A DNA stretch of 22,051 nucleotides from Heterotrichella gracilis (Eukaryota > Sar > Xanthophyceae > Tribonematales > Xanthonemataceae): positions 1 through 22,051 of the forward strand of contig JAULBX010029412.1 in NCBI GenBank assembly GCA_032358255.1, given 5' to 3'. The position numbers were made by a program, and so were the translations under genes. Under the pieces are notes generated by a model. That model searched no databases. It saw nothing but the letters and a program-made list of their open reading frames with translations, and was not told the origin of the DNA. Below are positions 8,601-16,035 of this stretch, piece after piece; positions within the stretch are counted from its first letter, which is position 1; the number at the start of each line of letters is the position of its first letter.

Positions 8601-11600
8601 TTGGCTCAGCCTCCTTGGTGTCCTCCCCTCCTGCCTCCACCACAACTGCCCCCTTGTCCTGATTCCGCCCTGCACACATACGCCACAGAATCCTCATTAC
8701 CCAGCCGCTCATAAAGTACCTGTTCCTGGTAATTGCATGGGTCTTAACAGTCCAACCAGATAAGCCGTTGCCCTTTCTCAGCTTGCGCCACCCAGCTCTG
8801 GGGTTATCATACATATTTTAATACATTTTTTAAACCCCGGCCAATCACCTCATATCCCCAGCCGCTAGTCACCCTAACTCAAAACCTGCATGCAAGTCAA
8901 CGGATCTCACAACCCCAGCAAACCCCACGTGGTGTTCCCCACTGGCTCAATCCAGTGGCCATCCCGTACCTGGCTTGTTCCCCCTCTTGGGCGAGCTCTT
9001 GCCAGACCCCTTGCGCCCAGCAGCCACTTGCGCAGCCTCGTCTGCCAGAACCCTACCAGAACCCTCCTCAGTGCCCCATTCAGGCGCCACCTCAGCCTCT
9101 GGAGCGGGCAGGGGAGTTGCGGCATTGGCTGCAGGCAATAGGGTTGTGGGAGGGTTGTGGGAGGGTTGATGTGACGGATTTCATACCGAGTTGATACCAA
9201 GGTTCAGGGTTTAGTGGTTTGGGTTGGGGCAGGGGACGAGCTGCACAGACTAAGCGCCCTAGCCCCTAGCAACCGTAACTATAACCCTAAACACTAAGGG
9301 TAATAAGGTAATATTAGATCCTTGGTTTTATGGAGCAGCCACGACATCCATGCGATCCCTGGACCTCTTTTTCTTGGCGGCCTTGCCTGATGGGGCAGAG
9401 GCTTTAGGAATAAAGTTTGACAACTTAGGGTTCAACGTTTTAAGTCGATGCTTTTCTCGGCGGCCTTGCCTGGTGGGGCACAGGGTTTAGGTTGAAGGTT
9501 TGAAATCTGTAGGGTTCAGGGTCTGAGGAACAGACGGCCACCACATTGATGCGATCCCTGGACTAAGGGGTTAGTTTTTTTTGGCAACCTTACCAGGTAG
9601 GGCACAGGATTTAGGGTTTTATAGTCTCTTGACTTGAGGTCTTAATGACCGGAACCGGGAGGTTTAAAGCAAACATCCAACCACCCTGCACCTCCCAGAC
9701 CAACTAGATGTGTTAGGTATACACCTAAACCATAAACAAGGGTGGCTCATTTGCTACAAAGCCTACACCCCAAACAAGGGTAACTCACCTGCTACCACCG
9801 GCTCCTCCACTTTCAACCAACCAGTCTCTTCAACCAACCCCTCCACAGCAGCCTCCACAGGCGCATCCGCAGGCGCATCCACAAGCGCATCCTCAGCCAC
9901 ATCCCCATCCACAGCCGTTGGCGCATCCGCACCCGCACCCCCCGCTGCCGCACCCCCAGCTTTCTCCCCCGCTGCCTTTTTCACTTTTGATTCCCCATTG
10001 GCCTTAGCGCTGCCCTTCGCTGTGCCCCCTTTCTTGCTGCCGCCACCCACCGGCGCATCCCCGGGACAGCCGGTCAGGAGCTGCACCATTTGGAGTTTTG
10101 TCCACCCCTTGGGCATGTACTTGCCGGACAGCACCCCGGCTTCATGCAGCTCCTCCTGCGGTAATGTTTGCGTAAGGGTTTAAGTAGGGTTTTGCAAAGG
10201 GTTTTGATAGGGTTTTGGGTAGGGTTTTCCACTTGTCGACCCCTTGGCCATGTACTTGCCGGACAGCATCCCAGCTTCGTGCAGCTCCTCCTGCAGTAGG
10301 GTTTGCGTAAGGGTCTACGTAGGGTTTTGCAAAGGGTTTTTTCGCCGGGGTTTTGTATAAAATTTATGTTTGCTGTACCCCTTGGCCATATTCTTGGCGG
10401 AGAGCACCCGGCTTCATGATGCTCCTCCTGCGGTAGGGTTTGCATAAGGGTTTAAGTAGTATTTTGCAAAGGGTGTTGGTAGGGTTTTCAATTGTCCACC
10501 CCTTTGCCAGAGGGCACCCTGGCTTCATGCAGCTCCTCCTGCGGTAGGGTAATGAAGGGCTTTCGTAGGGGTTTAAGGGTTTGGATGCGGGGGTGGGCAA
10601 GGATACAAGTGTAGGCATGGATTCATCTCTTGCAGAAAAGCCATGCATGCACTGCCATGCACGACAGAGAACTGCACTGGCAGTGGCCTGCATCCAGTGC
10701 CATGCACATCAGTGCCATGCGTTCCAATCACCAACTGGCCACCCTCAACCCCTCTAAACCCTAAACCAACCCTACAAGCCACCCCACCTCACCACCACCA
10801 TGTCAACCTCGTCGAACCCCTCCCCACCCACCTTAGTGAGCAAAGAATGGGATGCGAGGTGAGGCATGAATCCACCACCTGTAGGACAGTCATAACCACA
10901 ATGACATGCATTCCAACGGGATGCAAATCGCACAGGTTATTCCCACCAAACCAAAGACCAACTCATAAACATCCCACTTCACTTGGTGGCCGCCATCCCC
11001 CATCAAACCCTTCCCCTCACACCCTTCCCCACCCACACCCCACCCACCTTGGTCAGCTTGTACAAGTCATCCCCGCTCCACGCCTCCACAAACCCCCCTG
11101 CCTTGGCCCTCAGCCCGCCAATGAGGTCACTGTCTCCGCTGCCTGCAGGGCTGCCCACCAGTGCATCTGCCAGTGCATCTGCCAGCTCAGCCTTCCCCTC
11201 CTTGGTGCCCAGGCCCCTGGCACCCAGCTCATGCACAAGCTCCTCCTGCAAGGTTTCGTCGCTGTCATTAGGGTTTATGGGTAGGGTTTCAACGCGGCCG
11301 TTGTCTTTTTACTCGCCTACTTATTCACAAGCGTCGCTGTCATTAGGGTTTAGGTTTAGGATATAGCTATAACCTGACACATATACTGACCAAGTTTTGA
11401 GCCTTTCCAACCATGCCCTACACCTACCAAAACCCCTCCCACCCATCTTCTGCCACAGAATGCTGCCTTGCTCAATTTCTTCACCAGCAGTTCAAACGAT
11501 AGCCTGCACACACGTCACCCCCAGCCGCGCACTCCACCACGTGCAGGGCACCCACATAACCCTTGCAAACCCCCACCCCACCACCACTGCAACGGCGCAG

Positions 11601-13487
11601 TAGCTAGCTCACTTCCTTCACCAGGTTCTTGATGGCGATGGCTTCCAGCTGGGGACCCGCTTCCAGCCAGTGCCCACTAAACCCTTCCAACTCCTGCCAG
11701 TGCCATGATGCTTGATGGCGATGGCTTGCAGCTGGGCACCCGCATCGCTCTCGGTGGCGCCCTCACCCGCTGCTGCGGGGGTTGGTGGTGCAGGGGGGGA
11801 GTGGGTGCGGTGGGTGCGGAGGGGGTGGGGAGGTACCCAAGGGGTGGAGGTGGGGCGGGAGGAGAGCTGCAGGGGATGAAGGTGGGTGAGGTGGGGGTGA
11901 GGGTGAGACCACTGAAAATGCTGAGTTTGTACAGGGCAGTGCCCTGATGGCAGTGCCAACAACGTGGGGTCCTGTGGTTGCAGCGCTTTAAATACCGTAC
12001 CAATATACCAATATATACTAGCAACTGCGCTGGATTTTGGAGGAGGCCGGGATGGATAGTGCACAGTACTGGGGTTTCAATGGCGCATAGCGATGATGAT
12101 CTGCCATGGTATTTTATGAGTTGCTTAGTCATGCTTGGTGAGCATACACAAGGGATGTGGGCAGAACACCATCGCAAACGGCGGGGTGAACCAGGTGTAC
12201 CTAGGCCTAAGGCAACCGGTTCCAACCATTGGCTATTATCGGCTATTATGAAGTGCGTAAGCCCAAGATGCGATATAACCGTGGCCACAGATGTGCCGTA
12301 CCCACATGCGGGGTGGCCAGAGAGCCCACTTCAGAACCACCAACGAAACAAAACTGCACCATCGGCCGGGAAATATTAACGCAAAAATACTCTCTGCCAC
12401 TGCACGTTGGGGTAAACAGGCGCACATGGGTAATACTCAGCGGCATCCCCCGCCATCGTGCAGCTTCTACAATATCGGCCTTCCAACTTGGACCACACAG
12501 ATGGGAGTTGCACAAAAGACGCCACCGTCAAGCCAGCACATGGTCCAAAGCACTGGCCAGCTGTTTTGTTTTTGCCAAAGTTTTGGTAGGTTTAGGAGCA
12601 GGGTGGGGGGCTATTTGTCGCCCTGATAGTGTCACTTCAAAGACAGCAAGGTGGTGAATAGGCTGTCAGTAGGTTCAAGGGTGAAGCGGGGTTTGCAAGC
12701 GGGCACTGGAAGATTCTTTTGAGGCAAAGTGTGAGGGTTTTAGGTACATGTGCAGGCACCAATACCCTGAACCCTTCACGAGTCCACCATACACCTCGTG
12801 GCCACAACCAAAAACACCGATCCTAGCCTACACCCTGCACTCAAACATCCACTCACAGTCAAGCGTTGTCGTCTGCAGGAACATGCTGGAAAAAGCTGCA
12901 AGACAGACGTTCCCTCAAAAAAGCACGCACCTGTGGCACGCAAGCAGATGAACTCTGGCCATCCAACCGCAATGTAGCGGCAGGCATGGAGGGGCCACGG
13001 CGGTGTTCCCATCCCTTCCTGGCCTGGGGTGTGGTGGCACTCTGCACTTGCGCAGCAGGGGCAGGCGCCTGCAGGGGACCAAATGGAGGGTAGCAGGTGG
13101 GACAGGTGCAACATCAGTAACCTCGGCGCAAAGCTGCTGCTCTCAGCGCGCACGCAGGTGACAAAGCATGCATGGCTGTAATGCTCCCATTGAAATACTG
13201 AACCTATGTGTAGAGAGTCGTAGTCACTTCAGCTTAAATTCCCTTCTCAGAAAACAACTGAGGTATGTGTGCATGCCCAACAAGTTGGGCTCACAAGGAG
13301 TCTATCCCCAGCCAGTAGACAGTACCTCCACTGCACAACAAACTACGTGGTCCTAAGCATGAGGTTGTTGCAAGCTTTGTGGCTCAAAGTGTGGACCAGC
13401 GACAACCCTATTACCTGAGCTCTCCTCGCCAGCATCATCCCAGGAGTCCCCACAGCTGTTTGTTCCCCGCCCCACATATTGCCACAT
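2380..13487 (-). CDS. SAP-motif / PD-(D/E)XK-like / Crinkler-type kinase-like fusion protein
   Basis: A multi-exon gene. Exons, 5' to 3' on minus: 13487-13415 (tentative), 11772-11613 (contains an 83-bp duplication), 11245-11048, 10155-9789, 9128-8970, 8669-8500, 8060-7890, 7399-7171, 6735-6584, 6387-6073, 5531-5302, 5135-4869, 4624-4408, 3849-3686, 2999-2925, 2626-2380. Counting one copy of the duplication, they sum to 3,111 nt: 1,036 codons plus a TGA stop. Domains: SAP-like motifs at about residues 40-150; an acidic Ala-rich linker; a Lys-rich segment; a coiled coil at about 415-475; a helical region; an EVK segment at about 655-685 resembling PD-(D/E)XK nucleases; and a kinase-like domain at about 800-1036. 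The kinase part has VCKLV (candidate beta-3 Lys), a GAAPELY segment, VVKMEYL, HGDVRMPNIMV and LLIDMASGG. Resemblance is to Crinkler (CR) REase-kinase proteins of fungi, oomycetes and algae. The gene structure is well supported; biochemical activity is inferred. Confidence 0.7.
2925..2999 (-). CDS. Short kinase-domain exon
   Basis: A 75-nt exon reading QGDQDVVDLMDGESLGERVK then QLREW, between acceptor GTTTGCAG and donor ATG|GTGGGT. Entry (2-nt carry-over) and exit phases both match the neighbouring exons. It encodes the linker between the catalytic loop and the DFG-equivalent. Confidence 0.7.
3274..3599. repeat. Tandem 29-30 bp minisatellite, about 11 units, inside an intron
   Basis: Eleven consecutive imperfect units run across the region. 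The core reads GGCAATCATGCTGCAATGAA, preceded by CCAGRTCACC or the shorter CCAGATCCA. The first five units are exactly 30 bp; later ones alternate between 29 and 30 bp. It sits in the intron between kinase exons 3849-3686 and 2999-2925. The 30-bp period keeps a plus-strand frame open for about 60 codons (NHAAMNQITG repeats). That frame has no other support as a gene. Confidence 0.9.
3686..3849 (-). CDS. Kinase catalytic-loop exon
   Basis: The exon opens in phase 0 after CTGTGCAG with MEYLAEVDGWVPLHKYCG and ends VHGDVRMPNIMV before donor AG|GTATGG. HGDVRMPN supplies the His-Gly-Asp and downstream Asn of the kinase catalytic loop; the x-R-x-P-N spacing is characteristic of Crinkler and fungal-type kinases. 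The preceding MEYL...W..L corresponds to the hinge and alpha-D region. Confidence 0.8.
3850..4407. other. Intron of fusion gene, nothing recognised
   Basis: The stretch is mid-GC with an A/T-rich patch at about 4076-4110 that includes a plus-strand TGTAA. No ORF here has motif or splice support. Confidence 0.4.
4408..4624 (-). CDS. Kinase N-lobe exon
   Basis: Encodes YESVEPLGHDLSQVYLCTPP, later RQEVCKLVLGPYPEKLHHQL, then ADLGAAPELY and HQVTVVK. The Lys in VCKLV is the candidate ATP-positioning lysine. The helix followed by LGAAPELY resembles the 'H..L...G.AP.L' segment of Crinkler and FunK-type kinases. Acceptor GGTGCAG and donor AAG|GTGAGG give phases that fit both neighbours. Confidence 0.75.
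4869..5135 (-). CDS. Exon between nuclease-like and kinase-like parts
   Basis: Eighty-eight codons reading FHALYFLNKVCCEPLTTKMH and on through a helical stretch (ALKSAALLIGDIQKYHQEL) to ELQYPR. Acceptor GGTAACAG, donor CAG|GTGCGC. The phases fit both neighbours. The helices likely bridge the two domains. Confidence 0.75.
5302..5531 (-). CDS. Candidate PD-(D/E)XK nuclease-like exon
   Basis: Encodes SLKDSTGLLAAILEVKEGG and then ANAQMQLLAMYAQLV. The beta-strand followed by E-V-K and a downstream Gln-rich helix is the layout of the E-x-K and Q motif in restriction-endonuclease-like domains of Crinkler proteins. The upstream acidic residue is not certain; KDS is a candidate. Entry phase 0 after CAATGCAG; exit AG|GTAGGC leaves 2 nt, which fits the next exon. 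Nuclease activity is inferred only. Confidence 0.65.
5532..6072. other. Intron of fusion gene, nothing recognised
   Basis: An AT-richer intron of about 540 nt. Short minus-strand ORFs are hydrophobic or Cys-rich and have no splice or motif support. Confidence 0.4.
6073..6387 (-). CDS. Helical exon of fusion gene
   Basis: An exact 105-codon exon, phase 0 to phase 0, from acceptor GTTTGCGCAG to the strong donor AAC|GTACGT. It begins PLGASLAWPPFAKFVDNAQH and includes RKVLGEGHEGVNRGLEAERA and INLHVKPIFSTMEPSSICN. No named domain is recognised. It probably forms the N-terminal part of the nuclease-like module. Confidence 0.75.
6584..6735 (-). CDS. Internal exon of fusion gene
   Basis: Encodes PSTPYVELLQKMEQIPPNKF, ADAWYDLQDASVMWSTGVVY and LCFRPSNEAM. 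The donor ATG|GTGAGC and acceptor TTGTTGCAG phases match both sides. No family motif is recognised. Confidence 0.75.
6904..6960. repeat. Perfect 17-bp inverted repeat with telomere-like loop
   Basis: The left arm GAGTGTTTATGGGTTTA (6904-6920) and the right arm at 6944-6960 are exact reverse complements. The 23-nt loop consists of TTAAGGG repeats followed by TAACCC, so the stem could extend with a few more pairs. It lies in an intron of the fusion gene. Confidence 0.85.
7171..7399 (-). CDS. Coiled-coil exon of fusion gene
   Basis: Encodes DLVSPAVPESRDMQVARLRV, KAESLREKYEHAIATWEAAR and FDDLADMLAEELQNVHKQLD. Strong heptad character predicts a coiled coil of about 60 residues. Acceptor TTCATTGCAG in phase 0; donor CCAG|GTAGGG leaves 1 nt and joins the next exon as Ala. 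Confidence 0.75.
7400..7889. other. Intron with telomere-like strings
   Basis: Contains TAGGGTATTGGGTCTAGGG-type and AAACCTTAAACCCTAAACCC strings near 7475-7500 and 7845-7868, and the sequence TATATACAGGACA twice near 7828 and 7867. No coding exon is supported. Confidence 0.5.
7890..8060 (-). CDS. Basic linker exon of fusion gene (duplicated elsewhere)
   Basis: Fifty-seven codons without Met, opening QTSPPGAQLQSASPRQGSKA after a pyrimidine-rich TTCGCAG acceptor and ending AEFLDQGAVVPAQQ before CAG|GTGCGC. It contains WGRRRVPSLLTAASRSDPER, a basic low-complexity stretch. Its phases are 0 and 0, consistent with both neighbours. A diverged copy is present at 12931-13068. Confidence 0.7.
8061..8499. 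other. Intron, nothing recognised
   Basis: The stretch is AT-richer with GTTTTGGTTTTGGTTTG-type low complexity at 8440-8460. No exon is supported. Confidence 0.4.
8500..8669 (-). CDS. Acidic linker exon of fusion gene
   Basis: Encodes NQDKGAVVVEAGGEDTKEAE, PTGEPIAVTFPAGEETAGEE and FAADVQLVQ. Low complexity, acidic, probably disordered. Acceptor TGTGTGCAG takes the 1-nt carry-over (Gly); donor CAG|GTGAGG exits in phase 0. Confidence 0.7.
8970..9128 (-). CDS. Linker exon ending in a basic segment
   Basis: Begins NAATPLPAPEAEVAPEWGTE and ends VAAGRKGSGKSSPKRGNKPG, a Lys/Arg-rich run that could be a nuclear-localisation or DNA-contact segment (inference). Both ends are phase 1 (acceptor TTGCCTGCAG, donor CCAG|GTACGG) and match the adjoining exons. 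Confidence 0.7.
9331..9615. repeat. Three degenerate copies of a Lys-rich exon-like unit
   Basis: Copies lie at about 9331-9408, 9450-9495 and 9527-9615. Each carries the plus-strand core GGCGGCCTTGCCTGRTGGGGC or a decayed form. On the minus strand the first copy reads GKAAKKKRSRDRMDVVAAP after a CCCCATCAG acceptor-like site. The other copies have lost the frame. CATGCGATCCCTGGAC or a near match precedes the first and third copies. They lie within one intron of the fusion gene. Confidence 0.6.
9789..10155 (-). CDS. Second SAP-like motif and acidic Ala-rich linker
   Basis: The exon opens in phase 0 after ACCGCAG with EELHEAGVLSGKYMPKGWTK then LQMVQLLTG. Joined to the previous exon's DLYKLTK, this resembles a SAP helix-extended loop-helix. 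A Gly/Lys-rich part follows (GGGSKKGGTAKGSAKANGES), then an Ala/Asp/Val-rich acidic repeat (DAPADAPVEAAVEG). Donor GCAG|GTGAGT leaves 1 nt. The first 50 nt are repeated three more times upstream, at 10234-10580. Confidence 0.7.
10103..10580. repeat. Four tandem copies of an exon head plus upstream intron
   Basis: Copies lie at about 10103-10205 (the functional exon edge), 10234-10340, 10376-10480 and 10497-10580. Each holds a GAGGAGCTGCATGAAGC-type exon start (minus strand), a YTACYGCAG-type acceptor, and a telomere-like tail (GGGTTTAAGTAGGGTTTTGC). Unit length is roughly 115-140 bp. Only the first copy continues into the long open exon. The second keeps EELHEAGMLSGKYMAKG and then loses the frame, while the third and fourth are frameshifted or truncated. 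Confidence 0.85.
11048..11245 (-). CDS. First SAP-like motif exon of fusion gene
   Basis: Sixty-six codons, phase 0 to phase 0 (acceptor CCTTGCAG, donor AAG|GTGGGT). It reads EELVHELGARGLGTKEGKAE then LADALADALVG. The L-x-x-x-GL-x-T-K-x-x-K-x-x-L spacing is the SAP DNA-binding signature, with the first helix supplied by the preceding exon (AIAIKNLVKE). It ends FVEAWSGDDLYKLTK. SAP motifs bind AT-rich or scaffold DNA; that role is known for the family and inferred here. Confidence 0.75.
11257..11352. repeat. 21-bp direct repeat, 75 bp apart
   Basis: The 21-bp strings at 11257-11277 and 11332-11352 are identical and end in TTAGGGTTTA. They lie in the intron upstream of the SAP exon. Confidence 0.8.
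11613..11772 (-). CDS. Exon of fusion gene carrying an 83-bp tandem duplication
   Basis: The 5' part reads AGEGATESDAGAQLQAIAIK and the 3' part reads QLEAIAIKNLVKE before donor GAA|GTGAGC. The two copies of the QLxAIAIK block start 83 bp apart (11641 and 11724 on plus), so they are in different frames. Removing 83 bp leaves 77 nt, phase 1 entry and phase 0 exit, matching both neighbours exactly. As it stands, the exon is frameshifted. It can still be used only by splicing into the second copy, for example at CCCCAG|CTG (36-nt exon, 11648-11613) or at GGCAG|GAG further upstream. Confidence 0.55.
11773..12930. other. No supported gene; intronic or intergenic
   Basis: Many overlapping ORFs appear on both strands, but none has motif or splice support. 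11790-11930 is G-rich on the plus strand (GGTGGGGG runs), which makes long spurious proline-rich ORFs on the minus strand. Confidence 0.4.
12931..13068 (-). pseudogene. Diverged copy of the 8060-7890 linker exon
   Basis: A 46-codon open segment between CCCTGCAG and CAG|GTGCGT reads APAPAAQVQSATTPQARKGW then EHRRGPSMPAATLRLDG. It aligns with PPGAQLQSASPRQGSKAWGR of exon 8060-7890, with shared bases such as GCGCAA.TGCAGAG.GCC and CGCCGTG.CCCCTC. Both ends are phase 0, which does not fit the phase-1 donor at 13415 or the phase-1 acceptor at 11772. It therefore looks like a stray copy or part of another family member rather than a constitutive exon. Confidence 0.5.
13415..13487 (-). CDS. Tentative first exon of fusion gene
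   Basis: Starts at an ATG directly after GGCAAGCAG and reads MWQYVGRGTNSCGDSWDDAG then EESS. Donor CAG|GTAATA leaves 1 nt, the phase expected by the acceptor at 11772. The short acidic peptide has no known motif. The ATG could equally be internal, with an acceptor just before it, in which case the true start is further upstream. Confidence 0.35.
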
Positions 13488-14029
13488 CTGCTTGCCAACA
13501 AGCCGACAGCTCAAACCGCGACCGAAGCAAGAAAAGATAACACTGTAAGTACAGAGAATTGGCTGTTTGCGCACACCAGTGTCTTGTGGGTCATGAACGA
13601 CTCTGTAGTTTTGTTGGTCCGACCCAGTCTCAACCCACTAGCGCGGGATCAACGGAGAACCCAGAGCCGTCGTCGAGCAAGCTACGCTGGTGAGCTCAAG
13701 ACTGCAACCGCATAGTTGCCTCTTGGGAGAGTGCGGGAGAAGCAGAAAGATGCCGCGTGACAGGACAAGCTAGAAATAAGCAGTCAAGTGTGTTCGTGTT
13801 CGGTACCGATGTCAGTACAGCGGGACACCTCGGTTCTTTGACAAACCATACACGTGCGGAACGGCTGGTAGAAGTGAGACAGTTGGGACGGGTGCAGGCT
13901 CTAAGTTTTTCCGAGGAGTTCTGTTGTAGTACGATTGGGCGTTGCAATGCACGGGTAAAACCTGGTTCCGGAACAGGTTCCAAGAGGGGGTCGCGACCAG
14001 TGGCGCAGGATAATGCCATTTATATGCCA
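13488..14029. other. No supported gene
   Basis: Overlapping ORFs of 90-107 codons occur on both strands without recognisable motifs. The region may be flanking or 3' sequence of the LINE remnant. Confidence 0.3.
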
Positions 14030-14725
14030 TTTAGATAAATTAAATCAACTTAATTACACGAAATGCCGCATTTACAAGATTTGTGTAATTTTAAATGATT
14101 TAAATAATCATTTTAATATTATTTAATGTAATTACAAGATTACAAGATTTATTTCAATCACATTCAGGGAGCCAACCCGGGCTCACAAGACTGTTGGCCC
14201 AGGGGGCACTTGAAAAAGTCGCCCCGCTTGCAAAACAAACTGTGAATTAATGGAGCCACATTGGCCCCACGTTTACTACCAAAAAAGCTAAACAAGTTTC
14301 TTGAAATGCCATTATAGCAGCTCTAAATTGCTTCCATAACATCGTGGTATATTGGACATTCAAAAATAGAGTGGTGTTCATCTTCAACATGATGCTGTCC
14401 AATCGTCTCACAATATTTGCACAACCTATGATCATAATCAACGCGTCTCCAGCTACCAGTTTCAACCTCAAGATCATGGGCACCCATTTTAAACCTAGCT
14501 AACTCAACCCTATGGCTTTTGCACAAGTCCCAAGTCAAATATTCTGCCAGAACAATGGCATTGATCCCCAATCACCACCGTGTACGCTAACATATTGCAT
14601 AGTTTTCCTACTTGCATTGACTGTGTTTGACCTCCAATATGCCAGCTTCGTTGTTTTTATGAGCTCCTCAAACTCTAGCGCTTCAGGGCTGGGTGTCAGG
14701 ACAGTTAAATAGTAGCAACCCACAA
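14030..14725 (-). mobile_element. Decayed LINE retrotransposon 3' end (zinc-knuckle region and AT-rich tail)
   Basis: Minus-strand ORF 14571-14323 encodes VELARFKMGAHDLEVETGSW, RRVDYDHRLCKYCETIGQHH and EDEHHSIFECPIYHDV. C-x2-C, then E-x-H-x4-C, after an 'LARFRxGxHDLxVExG.W' segment is the hallmark of the zinc-binding region downstream of reverse transcriptase in chlorophyte LINEs. The preceding piece (TTKLAYWRSNTVNASRKTMQ, then HGGDWGS) is in a different frame, so the copy is frameshifted and inactive. Only the end is present; no reverse transcriptase core is seen. The 3' part (14030-14160) is strongly AT-rich with several minus-strand TGTAA motifs, consistent with an algal polyadenylation tail region. 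Confidence 0.75.
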
Positions 14726-15169
14726 GGCTGGCTTGCTACGGCGCTGGCATCAACCATCACCTCCGCGGGGTGTGTGTGGCCATGTGCTTGGGGATGCGCG
14801 TGCTCTAATTGAGGTTCGATTGCCCAAGCCGAGGAGCTGCAGCCGCCCTGCCTGTGGTTCCCTGCCTGAGTCACTCCAACCCCTGGCGTCTAATCTTCAG
14901 CTCCATTCGTAATAATCCACTGATGTAGGTGCGCTGCTGCTAAATGCTTCACTGTGCGTTGATCGCACACCCATTGATATGCTGACATTAACAATCAGTA
15001 CTGCTTGTTTCCCTAAAATCCACCATGCGGTTGTAATATTTCAAAATATGTTTCTGCAACACAAACTGCAAGGGTAGCCTACCCACTTCACTTAACATCA
15101 TAAACTTCGCGGTTGAATTCGGGACCCCTTATAATTTGCGCAAAAGCACTTTCTCAAATAAAAAACGAT
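14726..15169. other. No supported gene, AT-rich toward the right
   Basis: A minus-strand ORF at 14874-14683 overlaps the LINE remnant in another frame and has no motif. 15040-15180 is AT-rich (TTTCAAAATATG, AAATAAAAAACGATTTAAATT). No exon is supported. Confidence 0.35.
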
Positions 15170-15239
15170 TTAAATTAATTTCCACGCACCAAATGTGGAC
15201 CCTGAGGTGCGCACCCCTCTGCGCACCCCCGCGCCTCCG

Positions 15240-15367
15240 CGCACTGTACCCTGAGGAGGGGGCCAGGAGTGGCCCCAGGGGATGTATTTGCTGATGTCAA
15301 CAGGCCGTCCCAGGGTTGCACATGCAGGATGTCTTGTATGGGGATCCACTAGCATAGTATTACCCAC
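15240..15367 (-). CDS. Isolated possible exon or element fragment
   Basis: Minus-strand open stretch reading MLVDPHTRHPACATLGRPVD then ISKYIPWGHSWPPPQG. The composition looks protein-like, but no family is recognised and no partner exon was found. It could be a fragment of a mobile element or an orphan exon. Confidence 0.25.
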
Positions 15368-15879
15368 TCATCCCCCCCACAGACCGGCATGGCGCCAATG
15401 GCGTGCACTAAGGCTCTCCGCACCGCTCTGGGCTGCAGCTGTCTTTCCCACCTATCACCAGTGATGGATAGAAAGAAAGAAAGGGAATGCGCACAAGGGG
15501 CACACATCTGGCTTGGAATTTAATCAAAGCCAAGAGGCAGGACATACAGCAGGGCACTGCAACCAGGGCTGGCTTCAGATCGCCGAGTAAAAGTAGCTGG
15601 AGTCCAAAGCAGGCACTTACAGTTGGTGGTAAGGCAATTTACCCGGGACCTGGTGGCATGTGCTCAGTCTGGGAAATTGCTAGGCTCCACGGGCTTGTCA
15701 GCGGGGCCAGCCGTGCAAAGCAAGTCTATGCGTAGTTGCCGTGCCATGTAATTTCAAATTTTGTGCGTCTTTGAATTTATCTCCTTTCCTCTTAGGGCAT
15801 GTCTTTGCTGAGTCTGAGACTGACTTCTGAGACTGAGTAAAATATTCGAACTATGCGGTGCACCCAGGGCATTCGAAAT

Positions 15880-16035
15880 CCCACCCCTGGTTCCCATGCA
15901 ATGCCCGTGCCATGCAGCGCTGCGCCTCCCAGCTGTGGTTCCCATCCACTGCACTGCCCCCACCATGCAGCGTCCCCTGCCATGCACTGCCCCCCGCCAT
16001 GCGCCTCCCCCGCCATGCAGCGCTGCACCTCCTGC
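15880..16035. repeat. CCATGCA-rich low-complexity tract
   Basis: Variants of CCATGCAGCG, CCATGCACTG and CCATGCGCC recur about every 15-40 bp across 150 bp, which opens spurious ORFs in all frames. No unit is exact enough to call a regular array. Confidence 0.5.

Noticed and set aside
10820..10905. Extra exon ending LASHSLLTK before GTGGGTGG
   Set aside because: The donor resembles that of the SAP exon, but no reading frame fits both neighbouring phases.
10643..11366. Plus-strand ORFs of 213 and 127 codons
   Set aside because: Low-complexity Pro/Thr/His shadows opposite the SAP exon.
11618..12288. Minus-strand proline-rich ORFs of 148 and 203 codons
   Set aside because: They arise from the G-rich plus-strand tract, lack splice support, and only partly overlap the real exon at 11613-11772.
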